64,000 nucleotides of DNA, taken from positions 8,331-72,330 of the forward strand of contig JANRJC010000046.1 of assembly GCA_033764335.1 (NCBI GenBank). The letters run 5' to 3'. Below, one piece after another: positions 1-8,852 of the stretch. Each line of letters opens with the position of its first letter. Positions within the stretch are counted from its first letter, which is position 1. Below the pieces are notes generated by a model. That model had not been told where the DNA came from, made no database searches, and worked only from the letters and a program-made list of their open reading frames with translations. Both the position numbers and the translations under genes were made by a program. Source of the DNA: JAGQVA01 sp033764335. Lineage in GTDB: Bacteria; Bacteroidota; Bacteroidia; J057.

Positions 1-2207
1 TGATAATCCTCGCGATTGTGATCGGAACAATTATCCTCAGCCATCGAAAACGCAGAGTGGTGCTCAATACCGCCCTTCTCGCTTTTACGCTTATTACCAT
101 TGGGTTTTCCTCCTACGGGGTCATTTTTATCCGCTCCAAAGCAAATCCTCCGGTGGATATGAACAACCCGGAAAATATCCTCACATTTCTAAGCTACATG
201 AAACGCGAACAGTACGGCGACCGGCCTTTGTTTCGCGGCCCGATGTATAATGCCCGCTTCGACGTGGATTCTCAAGGTTATCCCAAAACAAAATCCAAAG
301 GAATGAAGTACGTCCTCCTCGATGGTAAAACTAAGTACGTGGAGGACATGGAAGACGTGGAATATCTTTACAAATCCGAAGACCGGGTTTTTTTCCCACG
401 AATGTATGATCCCGGGCACTATTCCGATGTGGGAGCATTTAGTTATATCAATTTTGTAAAACGCCTGGGGGCCGATAAAGAAAACCCGGAAGATGATACA
501 CCTACCCGGCTGGAGGATTTTAACTTTTTCCTCCAATACCAGCTAAATCACATGTATCTCCGCTACTTTATGTGGAATTTTGCAGGAAGGGCAAGCGACG
601 AGCAGGAAGCCCGCTGGGAAGACGGATTGTTTTTTCGCGCAGCAGAGCGAAACATGGACAATAAAGGCAATAACCACTATTTTTTCCTACCGATGATACT
701 GGGTCTTATGGGCATGATCTGGCAGGTAGTCATGCGCCGAAAGGACGCCTTTGTGGTGGGATTGTTGTTTTTTTTCACGGGTGTGGCGATCGTCCTCTAC
801 CTCAATCAGTATCCCTTACAGCCCCGCGAAAGAGACTACTCCTATGCAGGATCGTTTCAGACTTTTTGTATATGGATCGGATTGGGTGTACTTTTTCTCA
901 CCGACCAGTTACGGCGTTTTGCGGGTAAAAATGCGGTATGGCTTGCGGGAGTAATTGCCCTTATAGCACCTGCACTGATGATGATCCAGAATTGGGACGA
1001 CCATACCCGCCGGGGGCGGTATGTGGATATTGAATTTGCAAAAAACCTCCTGAACTCCTGCGAAAAAAATGCGATACTCTTTACCGCAGGGGACAATGAT
1101 ACTTTTCCGCTATGGTACATTCAGGAAGTGGAAGGTTTTCGCACAGACGTAAGAGTCGTAAATCTGGAACTATTGATTTCTGACTGGTATATCGAACAAA
1201 TGACCGAACCTAAAAACCAATCCGAAGCGCTGCCCATTACAATGGACAAAAAAGATTATATAGGTGAAAAAGGTCTGGTGATTTATGGATTTCCTTCCCG
1301 CAACATTTCCCTTCCGGTACAGAAAGATCAATTGTTTGCCCGTGGGGTTATTACCGAAGAAGAGGCCCAAATTGCAGGCGACGAGATGGTCTGGGAGTTT
1401 AAATCACGCGGAGGCAGCCGAAATCCCTACATTTTCCGAAAAGACTCTGTCATCATCAATATGCTTCGGAATATAGCCAACGACGGATGGAAACGACCCG
1501 TTTATTTCGCCAATACCATGCCTCCTTCCAGCTTTGTCAATCTACAGGATTATTTTCGGATGGAAGGAATGGCTTTTCGGGTATTGCCAATAAAACGCAC
1601 GGAAGAAACTGCGAATGATATTTATTTCGGCAGAATTGGGCAGGATATTATGTACAAAAAACTGACCGAAGAATTTCTTTATACCGGAATGGACGACCCT
1701 TCCGTCAATTTTGATGAACATATCCGCGAAGTGATTATCGGCAATTATCGGAATTGTTTTTTCCGACTTTGTAACAGTTATACCGAACAGATACTCCGAA
1801 TGGAGGCGGACTCCCTGGCGGATCATTCGGCGGAGGTAAACCAACTGCGCACCCGAATCGAAGAACTGGTTCGTTTTGCCGATAAAAAAATGCCGCATTC
1901 GGTTGTGCCTAAAAACCTCACCCTGCTGATTACACAAGGGCAGATGCTGGAACAGATTGGACTTTCCGACCTGGCATTGGATGAATTTCACCGGCTGAAA
2001 CCCATCGCTCTGGCCGACCTGCATTTCCGCGAAAAACATGGCTATGACATTGACCAGAATACACTTTCGCTGAGAGCGGCGGTGATTGCTATCCAGATAT
2101 TTACCCGAAGAGGATTAGAGACAGAAGCGATGGAGATTGCCTCCGAGATACAAAAAACGACAAAATCGCCGATTGGATTTCAGATTATTGAACAAATGAA
2201 GCAGTAA
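1..2207 (+). CDS. DUF2723 family membrane protein, 5' end outside window
   Basis: The reading frame is open to the left edge, so the true start lies upstream and only the C-terminal part (about 730 residues) is seen. Five hydrophobic segments suggest membrane helices: one near the visible start, a pair about residues 220-265, and two more to about residue 325. The rest is soluble and contains GDNDTFPLWYIQEVEG followed by a TDVRVVNLELL-type stretch, which is typical of Bacteroidota DUF2723 proteins. That family resembles protein O-mannosyltransferases and is placed among glycosyltransferases, but its substrate is not established here. rlmB follows after 4 bases and is probably cotranscribed. 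The family call is firm; the enzymatic role is inferred. Confidence 0.85.
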   Translation, partial: IILAIVIGTIILSHRKRRVVLNTALLAFTLITIGFSSYGVIFIRSKANPPVDMNNPENILTFLSYMKREQYGDRPLFRGPMYNARFDVDSQGYPKTKSKGMKYVLLDGKTKYVEDMEDVEYLYKSEDRVFFPRMYDPGHYSDVGAFSYINFVKRLGADKENPEDDTPTRLEDFNFFLQYQLNHMYLRYFMWNFAGRASDEQEARWEDGLFFRAAERNMDNKGNNHYFFLPMILGLMGMIWQVVMRRKDAFVVGLLFFFTGVAIVLYLNQYPLQPRERDYSYAGSFQTFCIWIGLGVLFLTDQLRRFAGKNAVWLAGVIALIAPALMMIQNWDDHTRRGRYVDIEFAKNLLNSCEKNAILFTAGDNDTFPLWYIQEVEGFRTDVRVVNLELLISDWYIEQMTEPKNQSEALPITMDKKDYIGEKGLVIYGFPSRNISLPVQKDQLFARGVITEEEAQIAGDEMVWEFKSRGGSRNPYIFRKDSVIINMLRNIANDGWKRPVYFANTMPPSSFVNLQDYFRMEGMAFRVLPIKRTEETANDIYFGRIGQDIMYKKLTEEFLYTGMDDPSVNFDEHIREVIIGNYRNCFFRLCNSYTEQILRMEADSLADHSAEVNQLRTRIEELVRFADKKMPHSVVPKNLTLLITQGQMLEQIGLSDLALDEFHRLKPIALADLHFREKHGYDIDQNTLSLRAAVIAIQIFTRRGLETEAMEIASEIQKTTKSPIGFQIIEQMKQ

Positions 2208-2211
2208 GGAA

Positions 2212-2967
2212 ATGCGAGAGAGACAGAAACAACCCAATAACCTTATCTACGGCATACACTCCGTATTGGAGGCTCTTGAAGCCGGAAAACCGGTGGATAA
2301 AATCATGATCCGCCAGGGAAATATACACGGGCGTATCGGTGAAATCCGCAGCCGCGCAAAAGACTTGCAGATACCTGTGCAAATGGTACCCGATGCCACG
2401 ATTGAGCGAATCTGCCCTCCGGGAAGCAATCATCAGGGCTTAGCGGCCTTTATTTCAGCCGTAGAATACCAGCCGCTGGAAGAGATCATCCTGGGTATCC
2501 AGGAGCGCGGCGAGACGCCGCTGTTGCTGTTACTCGACAGCATTACCGACGTTCGAAACTTTGGCGCCATTGCCCGCACAGCGGAATGCCTGGGAGTACA
2601 TGCCCTCGTTGTTCCCGCACAGGGTGCGGCGGCGATTAATGCCGATGCCGTTAAGGTATCCGCCGGAGCATTGCACCATTTGCCGGTATGTCGTGTCAAC
2701 AACCTTGTGGACGCCGTTATGCTTATGCAAGCCTACGGCATTGCTACGATTGCCTGCACCGAAAAAGCAGAAGCCAGCATTTACGATATGGATTTCCGCC
2801 CGCCAATGTGCCTCATTATGGGAGCCGAAGACAAAGGTATATCCACCACCCTTCTAAAACGCGCAGGGTTTCTGGCCCAGATACCGATGTATGGAAAAAT
2901 CTCTTCGTTAAATGTCTCCGTAGCGGCGGGAGTCATCATGGCGGAGGCGCGGCGGCAGAGGGGTTAG
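2212..2967 (+). CDS. rlmB: 23S rRNA 2'-O-methyltransferase RlmB-like (TrmH/SPOUT family)
   Basis: This is a 251-residue SPOUT methyltransferase of the usual RlmB length. It has an N-terminal substrate-binding domain (YGIHSVLEALEAG near residue 14) and three family motifs: NFGAIARTAECLG, MGAEDKGIS and NVSVAAGVIMAEARRQ at the C-terminus. RlmB methylates the 2'-OH of G2251 in the peptidyl-transferase P-loop of 23S rRNA using SAM. The start codon lies 4 bases after the DUF2723 stop, suggesting one transcript. It converges on the toxin-antitoxin pair with 9 bases between the stops. Another TrmH paralogue is the only realistic alternative. Confidence 0.93.
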   Translation: MRERQKQPNNLIYGIHSVLEALEAGKPVDKIMIRQGNIHGRIGEIRSRAKDLQIPVQMVPDATIERICPPGSNHQGLAAFISAVEYQPLEEIILGIQERGETPLLLLLDSITDVRNFGAIARTAECLGVHALVVPAQGAAAINADAVKVSAGALHHLPVCRVNNLVDAVMLMQAYGIATIACTEKAEASIYDMDFRPPMCLIMGAEDKGISTTLLKRAGFLAQIPMYGKISSLNVSVAAGVIMAEARRQRG

Positions 2968-2976
2968 GAGATAAGT

Positions 2977-3318
2977 CTATATTCCTCTTAGGTCAAGATG
3001 AATCAGCTTTTCTGAATTCGGCATTTCTAGAATACTTTTTTCGATTATCGGAATGAAAGGAGCGAGTGTCTTATAGCGGTTATCATAAGTTAGTACTACT
3101 ATGATTTTAATTGGATATTTATCTATATTCTGTTGATGTTCCAGATTTCTATCTACTGTCAATAGGTATTCAAACGCAGCATTCGTCATTGCAGCGAGAA
3201 GTTCACCATTCTTTTTTGATGCCCATCCTTGATCGTGGACACTGGATGCTTCAATGCGATCAGAAAAATGTCTAACCAACGGTTTGGGTAGATTTTCATC
3301 AAGCAGCACTTTTTTCAT
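2977..3318 (-). CDS. DUF5615 PIN-like toxin candidate
   Basis: This 113-residue protein begins MKKVLLDENLP, placing an Asp-Glu pair at residues 7-8. It has HDQGW near residue 29 and LLTVDRN near residue 53, the acidic pattern of DUF5615, a PIN-like nuclease fold. Such proteins are paired with DUF433 proteins as VapC45/VapB45-like toxin and antitoxin. The start overlaps the end of the upstream DUF433 gene by 20 bases, which supports translational coupling. Expected role: a metal-dependent RNase held inactive by its partner. The family and pairing are clear from sequence; toxicity is inferred. Confidence 0.85.
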   Translation of the reverse strand: MKKVLLDENLPKPLVRHFSDRIEASSVHDQGWASKKNGELLAAMTNAAFEYLLTVDRNLEHQQNIDKYPIKIIVVLTYDNRYKTLAPFIPIIEKSILEMPNSEKLIHLDLRGI

Positions 3319-3538
3319 TGCGCTTTATAGGGTTGAATGTAACCATATTCTCCATCATTTGAAGCAGGATATCTACTTGTTCTTTTGATACAGAAGGAAA
3401 ATCGTGAAGAAATTCTTTCACACTATCCCCTCCTTTTAAATAATCGAAAAAATTTTTCACAGGGACTCTTGTTCCTGCGAATACGGGATCACCACTTTGA
3501 ATATCTGGTGAAATCGTAATGATACTTTTTCCTGTCAT
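3299..3538 (-). CDS. DUF433 antitoxin candidate
   Basis: This 79-residue protein carries the DUF433 core: ISPDIQSGDPVFAGTRVPV near residues 8-26, followed by FFDYLKGGDSVKEFLHDFP and a C-terminal helix. DUF433 is a small winged-helix/HTH-like domain that acts as antitoxin to DUF5615 or VapC-like toxins and usually represses its own operon. It is the first gene of the minus-strand pair and overlaps the toxin by 20 bases. About 50 bases separate its start from the DUF1080 gene stop at 3592, leaving room for its own promoter. Confidence 0.87.
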   Translation of the reverse strand: MTGKSIITISPDIQSGDPVFAGTRVPVKNFFDYLKGGDSVKEFLHDFPSVSKEQVDILLQMMENMVTFNPIKRNEKSAA

Positions 3539-3591
3539 AACTTTTTCGCTTGATATGATTGGTTGTCTAAATATACGGATTTTCTCATTAT

Positions 3592-4470
3592 TTATCGGAA
3601 ATATCCCGCATACATTTCTGGCAAAGTTTCCAGCGTCTGGAGCTGAATATCCTTAAAATAAACTTCTGCGGCTTCACTTTGTAGTTGGATTTTTCCTTTG
3701 GTGAGGGGAACGGATTTTCCGTCTTCCACGTAACGGGAGTTTTGCAATACCATTACCACTTGGCCATTGACAATGTGAAGACTTTTGCCCTCAAAACAGA
3801 CCAATTCTACGTTTGTCCATTCTCCATGCGGACTTTCACGGTTTTCGCTGCGAAGGCAAAACCCGCTTATATCTGTGCCCGTGCCAACCGGTAAAAAAGC
3901 TTGCGTTTCATTTGCTACCGGATTCATAATTCCTTCCGGGATAAAAGCCCGTATGTCTATGGCGGAGTTGGCGATATTCCAATAATCACCGGTATGCCCT
4001 TCCATAATCTGAAACTCCTGCGAGAGCATCCACGCCCGCCAGTAATCTTTGCCGCATTCTCCGACAGAATGGTAAAGAATGCCCGAATCTTTTAGTTTGT
4101 CGGTTCGTGGAACCCATTTTTTATCGCCCCATTTGACTTTGAGTTTCAGGTGGTAGTTTTCAAATTCCTGTTTGGTAAAAACACAACCGTAAATTTCTCC
4201 GCTGATTTTGAGTATGGGTTCTCCCTTTTCTTCGATAACCGAAAATACCTCACTGATATTTTGATTATAACCAATGGGAGGTAGGGTGTCGCCTTTTTCA
4301 TCTACCGGTATCTCTCCGTTGTAATCCGTAGAATGCCGGTAACTGAGGTACATTTCCCACTGAGAAAGATCTTTGTCCAGTAAAGATGTCCAGTTTTTTT
4401 CTTTGGGAGTAGAACAGGAAAAGAATAATACTGCCGTACTTAATACAGCAATACACAATCGTTTATTCAT
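3592..4470 (-). CDS. DUF1080 lipoprotein (3-keto-disaccharide hydrolase family)
   Basis: This 292-residue protein has a lipoprotein signal peptide with lipobox LFFSC (Cys19), so it should be a lipid-anchored envelope protein. The rest matches the DUF1080 concanavalin-like beta-sandwich, with WTSLLDKDLSQWEMYLSYR at the start, ILKISGEIYGCVFTKQEFENYHLKLKVKWG-like core strands, and GKIQLQSEAAEVYFKDIQL at the end. DUF1080 proteins act on 3-keto sugars made by periplasmic glycoside oxidation. That fits the downstream dienelactone hydrolase, gluconate-dehydrogenase-type subunit and GMC oxidoreductase on the same strand. Substrate is unknown. Confidence 0.85.
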   Translation of the reverse strand: MNKRLCIAVLSTAVLFFSCSTPKEKNWTSLLDKDLSQWEMYLSYRHSTDYNGEIPVDEKGDTLPPIGYNQNISEVFSVIEEKGEPILKISGEIYGCVFTKQEFENYHLKLKVKWGDKKWVPRTDKLKDSGILYHSVGECGKDYWRAWMLSQEFQIMEGHTGDYWNIANSAIDIRAFIPEGIMNPVANETQAFLPVGTGTDISGFCLRSENRESPHGEWTNVELVCFEGKSLHIVNGQVVMVLQNSRYVEDGKSVPLTKGKIQLQSEAAEVYFKDIQLQTLETLPEMYAGYFR

Positions 4471-4498
4471 GGGGTTATTTTTAATTGAATCTGAATTT

Positions 4499-5302
4499 CT
4501 ATAACCCCGCCAGAATCGTTTTTAAACGCTCCCAGGAGGCATTTCTTGCGGCTTTGTTGGGATCTTCGGCACTGAGTGCGGGATCATCGCCGCTACGCAT
4601 ATAAGCATGGCCCGCACCGGGGTAAATCACCGGCTCATAAAATTTGGAACCGGCTTTCATATTTGTGGTCGAAGCATCAATGGTGCTGTTGACGCGGTTG
4701 TCGTTGCCGCCATAAAATCCATATACCGGTGCTTTGATTCGGGCATAGTCCTCGGCATTTTGGGGGCCTGTACCATAAAACACCATAGCGGCTTTTATAT
4801 TTTCATTGTTGGTGGCAAAGTTGAAACACTGGCTTCCCCCCCAGCAAAAACCAATGGTGGCTGTTTTTCCGTTTCCCGCTGAAAGCGAACGCGCATATAA
4901 TTCCACGGCTCTCAGGTCGGCGGTCACCTGCTCGGGCTTCAACTCGTACAGTGCTGTCCGGGCATCATCGGCATTGGCAAAATCGGCGGTTTTGCCGCCA
5001 TTAGGCCCTGCACCCGAAAGTAGGTCGGGGGCAATGGCGATATATCCCGCTCCGGCAACCTGATCGGCAAAACTTCTCGCCCAATCATTCAGCCCGCGAT
5101 TTTCATGAATGACGATCACTACGGGCACATTCTCCGCAACTTCCGGGTAAACCAGAAAACAATGTACCACCCGGTCTCCGTATTTTACTTCTACCCACTC
5201 CTGATGGCGCGAAGAATTTTCGAGTTGGGCCAGGGCATAGTCCTGTGCCCAAAGGCCAAAAGAAAACCCCACAAGTGCAAAAAATAATAGTGTCCCTTTC
5301 AT
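4499..5302 (-). CDS. Exported dienelactone hydrolase family protein
   Basis: This 267-residue alpha/beta hydrolase has a Sec signal peptide (residues 1-20, ending GLWAQ), so it works outside the cytoplasm. The dienelactone-hydrolase triad is visible: nucleophile Cys153 in GFCWGG, Asp197 in GGNDNR, and His228 in PGAGHAYMR. Glu67 in IHENRGLN is the residue that activates the Cys in this family. Classical dienelactone hydrolases are cytosolic; exported Bacteroidota members are common but of unclear substrate. It lies 28 bases upstream of the DUF1080 gene on the same strand, so it probably belongs to the sugar-oxidation cluster. Confidence 0.88.
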   Translation of the reverse strand: MKGTLLFFALVGFSFGLWAQDYALAQLENSSRHQEWVEVKYGDRVVHCFLVYPEVAENVPVVIVIHENRGLNDWARSFADQVAGAGYIAIAPDLLSGAGPNGGKTADFANADDARTALYELKPEQVTADLRAVELYARSLSAGNGKTATIGFCWGGSQCFNFATNNENIKAAMVFYGTGPQNAEDYARIKAPVYGFYGGNDNRVNSTIDASTTNMKAGSKFYEPVIYPGAGHAYMRSGDDPALSAEDPNKAARNASWERLKTILAGL

Positions 5303-5358
5303 GTTATTGTTTGATTTTAGACAAAAATACTATTTACAACAGAATCTCGCATGATAAT

Positions 5359-5934
5359 CTATCCAGAAAAAGCTTTTTCTCCTTCCGCATACGGAATGCA
5401 GGGGTCAAACCGCCCGGGCACGGCCACATGCCGCATCGCTTTGGTAGAACCTATTTCCGAGGTCAGAAAACCCAGAAGTGAAAGCTGTTTCATCATTTTG
5501 TAATAATGGGATTCGGGATCGCCTGGCCCTTTTTTGCTGTCATAGTCTTTGATTTCGGATTCAAGGGTGAGCAGAAATTCATGCCTTTGTTCGGGGCTAA
5601 GTTTGCGAAAGGTTTTTCCGTAAAGGCGGTTGACCGTTTCTTCCAACCGAATGATTCCGTCGAGGAATATTTTTTGCTCTTTTTCATCATAACATTCGGT
5701 CACGATGACATTCATAAATCTTCCGGTTTTGGCGGCTTTGGCTCCGGGTGAGGTTTCGGTTTCGGGCAAAATCGTTTCGGCGATTTCATCCATCAGTCGC
5801 TCGTAGTTGTTGGGGGTCAATAATCCTTCATAATGGGGTTCGCCCGGCATACATCCGGTGAGGAACGCCTGCGCTCCTACAACAGTTCCGCCCATGATCA
5901 GGGCTACGGTGGAGATTGCTTCTCTTCTATTCAT
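5359..5934 (-). CDS. Gluconate 2-dehydrogenase subunit 3 family lipoprotein
   Basis: This 191-residue protein starts MNRREAIS, a weak Tat-like twin Arg, and has a lipobox FLTGC with Cys28. The body matches the gluconate 2-dehydrogenase subunit 3 family, including LMDEIAETILPETETSPGAKAA and GRFMNVIVTECYDE. In characterised membrane dehydrogenases this small subunit helps export and anchor the FAD-containing GMC subunit, which has no signal of its own. The GMC oxidoreductase gene lies directly upstream with a 21-base gap, so the two very likely form one complex. No haem-binding CxxCH is seen in either protein. Confidence 0.85.
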   Translation of the reverse strand: MNRREAISTVALIMGGTVVGAQAFLTGCMPGEPHYEGLLTPNNYERLMDEIAETILPETETSPGAKAAKTGRFMNVIVTECYDEKEQKIFLDGIIRLEETVNRLYGKTFRKLSPEQRHEFLLTLESEIKDYDSKKGPGDPESHYYKMMKQLSLLGFLTSEIGSTKAMRHVAVPGRFDPCIPYAEGEKAFSG

Positions 5935-5955
5935 GTTTTTAGGGAGAATGAAGGG

Positions 5956-7635
5956 TCAGATATTTTGTTTGTTCAGTTCTTTTACGGCATAATCCACTGC
6001 ACGGGCCGTGAGGGCCATATAGGTGATCGAAGGATTCTGGCAGGCAGACGAGGTCATACAGGCTCCGTCACTGACAAATACATTTTTGACCGCGTGCATT
6101 TGGTTAAATCCGTTGAGAATGGAGGTTTTTGGGTCTTTGCCCATTCGCGCCGTGCCCATTTCGTGAATGCCTCTGCCGGGTGCGCCTTCGGTATCGGTTT
6201 TTTCGATGTCTTTCATTCCGGAGGCTTCCAGCATTTCTGCTCCATCGTCGAGAATGGCTTTAAGCATTTTTACTTCGTTTTCCCGGTATTCGCAGGAAAT
6301 TTCGAGCTGCGGAATGCCCCATTTGTCGGTCTGATCGGCACTGAGTTTTACCAAATTGTCATAGTGGGGTAAATGTTCCCCCATTCCGGTCATCCATACC
6401 GTCCACGGCCCGACTTCGGTGAGTTTTTCCTTAAATATTGCGCCAATTTTGGGGTCGTCCTCGGTGAGGTTTCCCCTGCCTCGTGACGCGCCAATCGAAT
6501 AGGCGTACCCGCGCAGATAGTCGCTCTGCCGGTCATCGCCAAAGTTGCGATAGCGGGGAATATACCCCGCAGCGGGCCTCCGGCCAAAGTAGTATTTGTC
6601 TTTCATCCCGTCATAGGTTGCACTGAGTTTACCCCGATAGTTGTGGTCCATTAGGTAATGTCCCAATACCCCGCTGTCGTTGCCCAGCCCGTTGGGAAAT
6701 CGGGATGAGGTAGAGTTAAGCAGAATCAGGGTAGTATTGAGTGTGCTGGCATTGACGAAAATGATTTTAGCATAAAACTCCCTTGCTTCCATCGTTTCGC
6801 TGTCAATCACGCGCACCCCGGAGGCCTTTTGGGTGGTTTCGTCATAAATGATGGAATGCACCACCGAAAAGGGCCTGACGGTCAGATTGTCCGTAGCCAT
6901 TGCCGCCGGCAAGGTGGAGGAGTTACTGCTGAAATACCCGCCGTAAGGGCAACCTCGCGAACAGCGGTTTCGGTACATACATTGCCCGCGACCATTGTGG
7001 GGTTGGGTGAGGTTTGCCTGGCGCGACATGATGAGGTTGCGACCGGGAAAACTCGCTTCTAATCGCGTTTTGATATGTTTTTCGAGGCAGTTGAGTTCCA
7101 TTGCCGGCAAAAACTCGCCATCGGGAAGTTGCGGCAGGTTTTCTTTGCTTCCGCTTACGCCGATAAATTTTTCGACATGTGAATACCACGGCGCAAGGTC
7201 TGCGTAGCGAATCGGCCAGTCCACGCCATTGCCGTCCTGAGCATTGGCTTCAAAGTCAATGTCGCTCCACCGCTGCACCATACGCGCCCACATCAGCGAT
7301 TTTCCGCCGACCTGGTAACCTCGTGTCCAGCTAAAGGGTTTGGCCTCGACATAGGGATGTTCTTCTCTTTTTACAAAAAAATGGCCATCGGCAGGCGATC
7401 TTTGGCCTTGCCCAAACGTTTGCAGCCGATAGGGGAACTCCCATACTTCTTTGTTGGCAGTGGGGTAGTCTTTTACGTGTTCGACGTTTCGGCCTCGTTC
7501 GAGAACGAGGGTTTTGAGTCCTTTTTCACAAAGCTCTTTGGCCGCCCAGCCGCCGCTGATGCCGGAGCCGATGACAATGGCGTCGTAAGTGTGGTCTTTT
7601 CGGGCTTTGCCGTTGATATTGAGGGTGTCGGGCAT
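5956..7635 (-). CDS. GMC family FAD-dependent sugar/alcohol oxidoreductase
   Basis: This 559-residue protein has an N-terminal FAD-binding Rossmann motif (GSGISGG at residues 22-28, followed by LVLERG) and a C-terminal GMC domain with HEMGTARMGKDP, VFVSDGACM and NPSITYMALTARA. The conserved Asn of the last motif is an active-site residue in the family. A Cys-rich stretch (CMYRNRCSRGCPYGG) near residue 215 resembles the Cys cluster in membrane-bound fructose and gluconate dehydrogenase catalytic subunits. It lacks its own signal peptide and is followed by a subunit 3-like lipoprotein that could carry it across the membrane. Likely role: oxidation of a sugar or glycoside, possibly at C3, feeding the DUF1080 enzyme. 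Confidence 0.9.
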   Translation of the reverse strand: MPDTLNINGKARKDHTYDAIVIGSGISGGWAAKELCEKGLKTLVLERGRNVEHVKDYPTANKEVWEFPYRLQTFGQGQRSPADGHFFVKREEHPYVEAKPFSWTRGYQVGGKSLMWARMVQRWSDIDFEANAQDGNGVDWPIRYADLAPWYSHVEKFIGVSGSKENLPQLPDGEFLPAMELNCLEKHIKTRLEASFPGRNLIMSRQANLTQPHNGRGQCMYRNRCSRGCPYGGYFSSNSSTLPAAMATDNLTVRPFSVVHSIIYDETTQKASGVRVIDSETMEAREFYAKIIFVNASTLNTTLILLNSTSSRFPNGLGNDSGVLGHYLMDHNYRGKLSATYDGMKDKYYFGRRPAAGYIPRYRNFGDDRQSDYLRGYAYSIGASRGRGNLTEDDPKIGAIFKEKLTEVGPWTVWMTGMGEHLPHYDNLVKLSADQTDKWGIPQLEISCEYRENEVKMLKAILDDGAEMLEASGMKDIEKTDTEGAPGRGIHEMGTARMGKDPKTSILNGFNQMHAVKNVFVSDGACMTSSACQNPSITYMALTARAVDYAVKELNKQNI

Positions 7636-7743
7636 GGGAGTTAGTTATTTTTGAGGAGGAAATTTTGCGGTGAATAAATTGCGAAGAAAAATTGTAACTT
7701 CCCAACGGCTGTATTCCTTTATTACCCTCAAAAACTTGCCTAT

Positions 7744-8841
7744 ATGCCCGATTCCCGCCGAAATTTTCTGAAAAAGGGTGCCTCGCTGGCTGCTGTTTCT
7801 GCTATAGCACCTGCTTCATTTTCGATTCATTCCTCCCGCCCCAAACCGATAAAAGAAGACTTTATGCAGCTATGCATGTCTTACTTTTTTGGTTTTGAGG
7901 AAAATAAAATGGCTTACTCCCGCCAGATGGGGGTAACCGGTGCCGTGACTTCTGCCAATCCCAATATGGCAGGTCTTCCCAACAAAAAACCCTGGGAATA
8001 CGAAGTGCTGGCCGCGATCCGCGACCGTTTTGCCAAAGAGGGGCTTCAGTTTCGCGTGCTGGAAGGCCCGCCTTCCCTCGACAAAGCTAAACTCGGTATT
8101 GAAGGGAAAGACGAACAAATTGACAATTTTATCACCCTCATTCAAAACCTGTCGAAAGTGGGGGTGGACACGATCTGTTACAACTGGATGCCCGTGATCA
8201 GTTGGCACCGCACCGACAATGAGCGTAAAGGCCGTGGAGATGCGCTGATGACGGCCTTTGATTATAACACGGTCAAAGACCAGCCGCTGACCGAATACGG
8301 GGAATTTTCGCCCGAAACCATGTGGAAAAACCTCGAATATTTTCTCAAAGCAGTAATTCCGGAAGCGGAAAAAGCAGGCGTCAAACTCGCCATGCACCCC
8401 GACGATCCGCCGGTCAGCAGAATTCGGGGTATTTCGCGGATTCTTACTTCGGTGGAGGCCTTCAAAAAACTCATCAACCTCTACCCCAGTCCGAGCAACG
8501 GAATCACCTTTTGCCAAGGTACATTTGCCACAATGGGGGAAGACATTCCTTCGGCGATCCGGTACTTCGGGAAAAGGGAGAAAATATTTTTTGTGCATTT
8601 CCGCGATGTGTTGGGCGACCCCGAAAATTTCACTGAATGTTTTCACGACAATGGAAAAACGGACATGTATGAAGCGATGAAGGCGTATATTGAGGTCGGA
8701 TTTAAAGGCCCCATTCGCCCCGACCATGTACCCACGATGGCAAATGACAGCAATACCCATCCCGGTTACAGTGTACTTGGCAAACTATTTGCCGTTGGTT
8801 ACATCCGGGGGCTGATGGAAGCTGCCGCCAAAGAGTCGTGA
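7744..8841 (+). CDS. Tat-exported mannonate dehydratase (UxuA) homologue
   Basis: This 365-residue protein begins with a textbook Tat signal, SRRNFLK at residues 4-10, followed by a hydrophobic stretch ending near residue 30. The mature part is a TIM-barrel of the UxuA type: CYNWMPVISWHRTD, MHPDDPP, GITFCQGTFATMGEDI, FVHFRDV and RPDHVPTM, all aligning with motifs in the cytosolic UxuA at 31606-32877. UxuA dehydrates D-mannonate to 2-keto-3-deoxygluconate using a metal bound by conserved His and Cys residues. An exported form is odd, because its product would have to be imported. It is divergent from the GMC gene, sharing a 108-base intergenic region. An isomerase or lyase on oxidised sugars is an alternative role. 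Confidence 0.82.
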   Translation: MPDSRRNFLKKGASLAAVSAIAPASFSIHSSRPKPIKEDFMQLCMSYFFGFEENKMAYSRQMGVTGAVTSANPNMAGLPNKKPWEYEVLAAIRDRFAKEGLQFRVLEGPPSLDKAKLGIEGKDEQIDNFITLIQNLSKVGVDTICYNWMPVISWHRTDNERKGRGDALMTAFDYNTVKDQPLTEYGEFSPETMWKNLEYFLKAVIPEAEKAGVKLAMHPDDPPVSRIRGISRILTSVEAFKKLINLYPSPSNGITFCQGTFATMGEDIPSAIRYFGKREKIFFVHFRDVLGDPENFTECFHDNGKTDMYEAMKAYIEVGFKGPIRPDHVPTMANDSNTHPGYSVLGKLFAVGYIRGLMEAAAKES

Positions 8842-8852
8842 ATTTTTAAATT

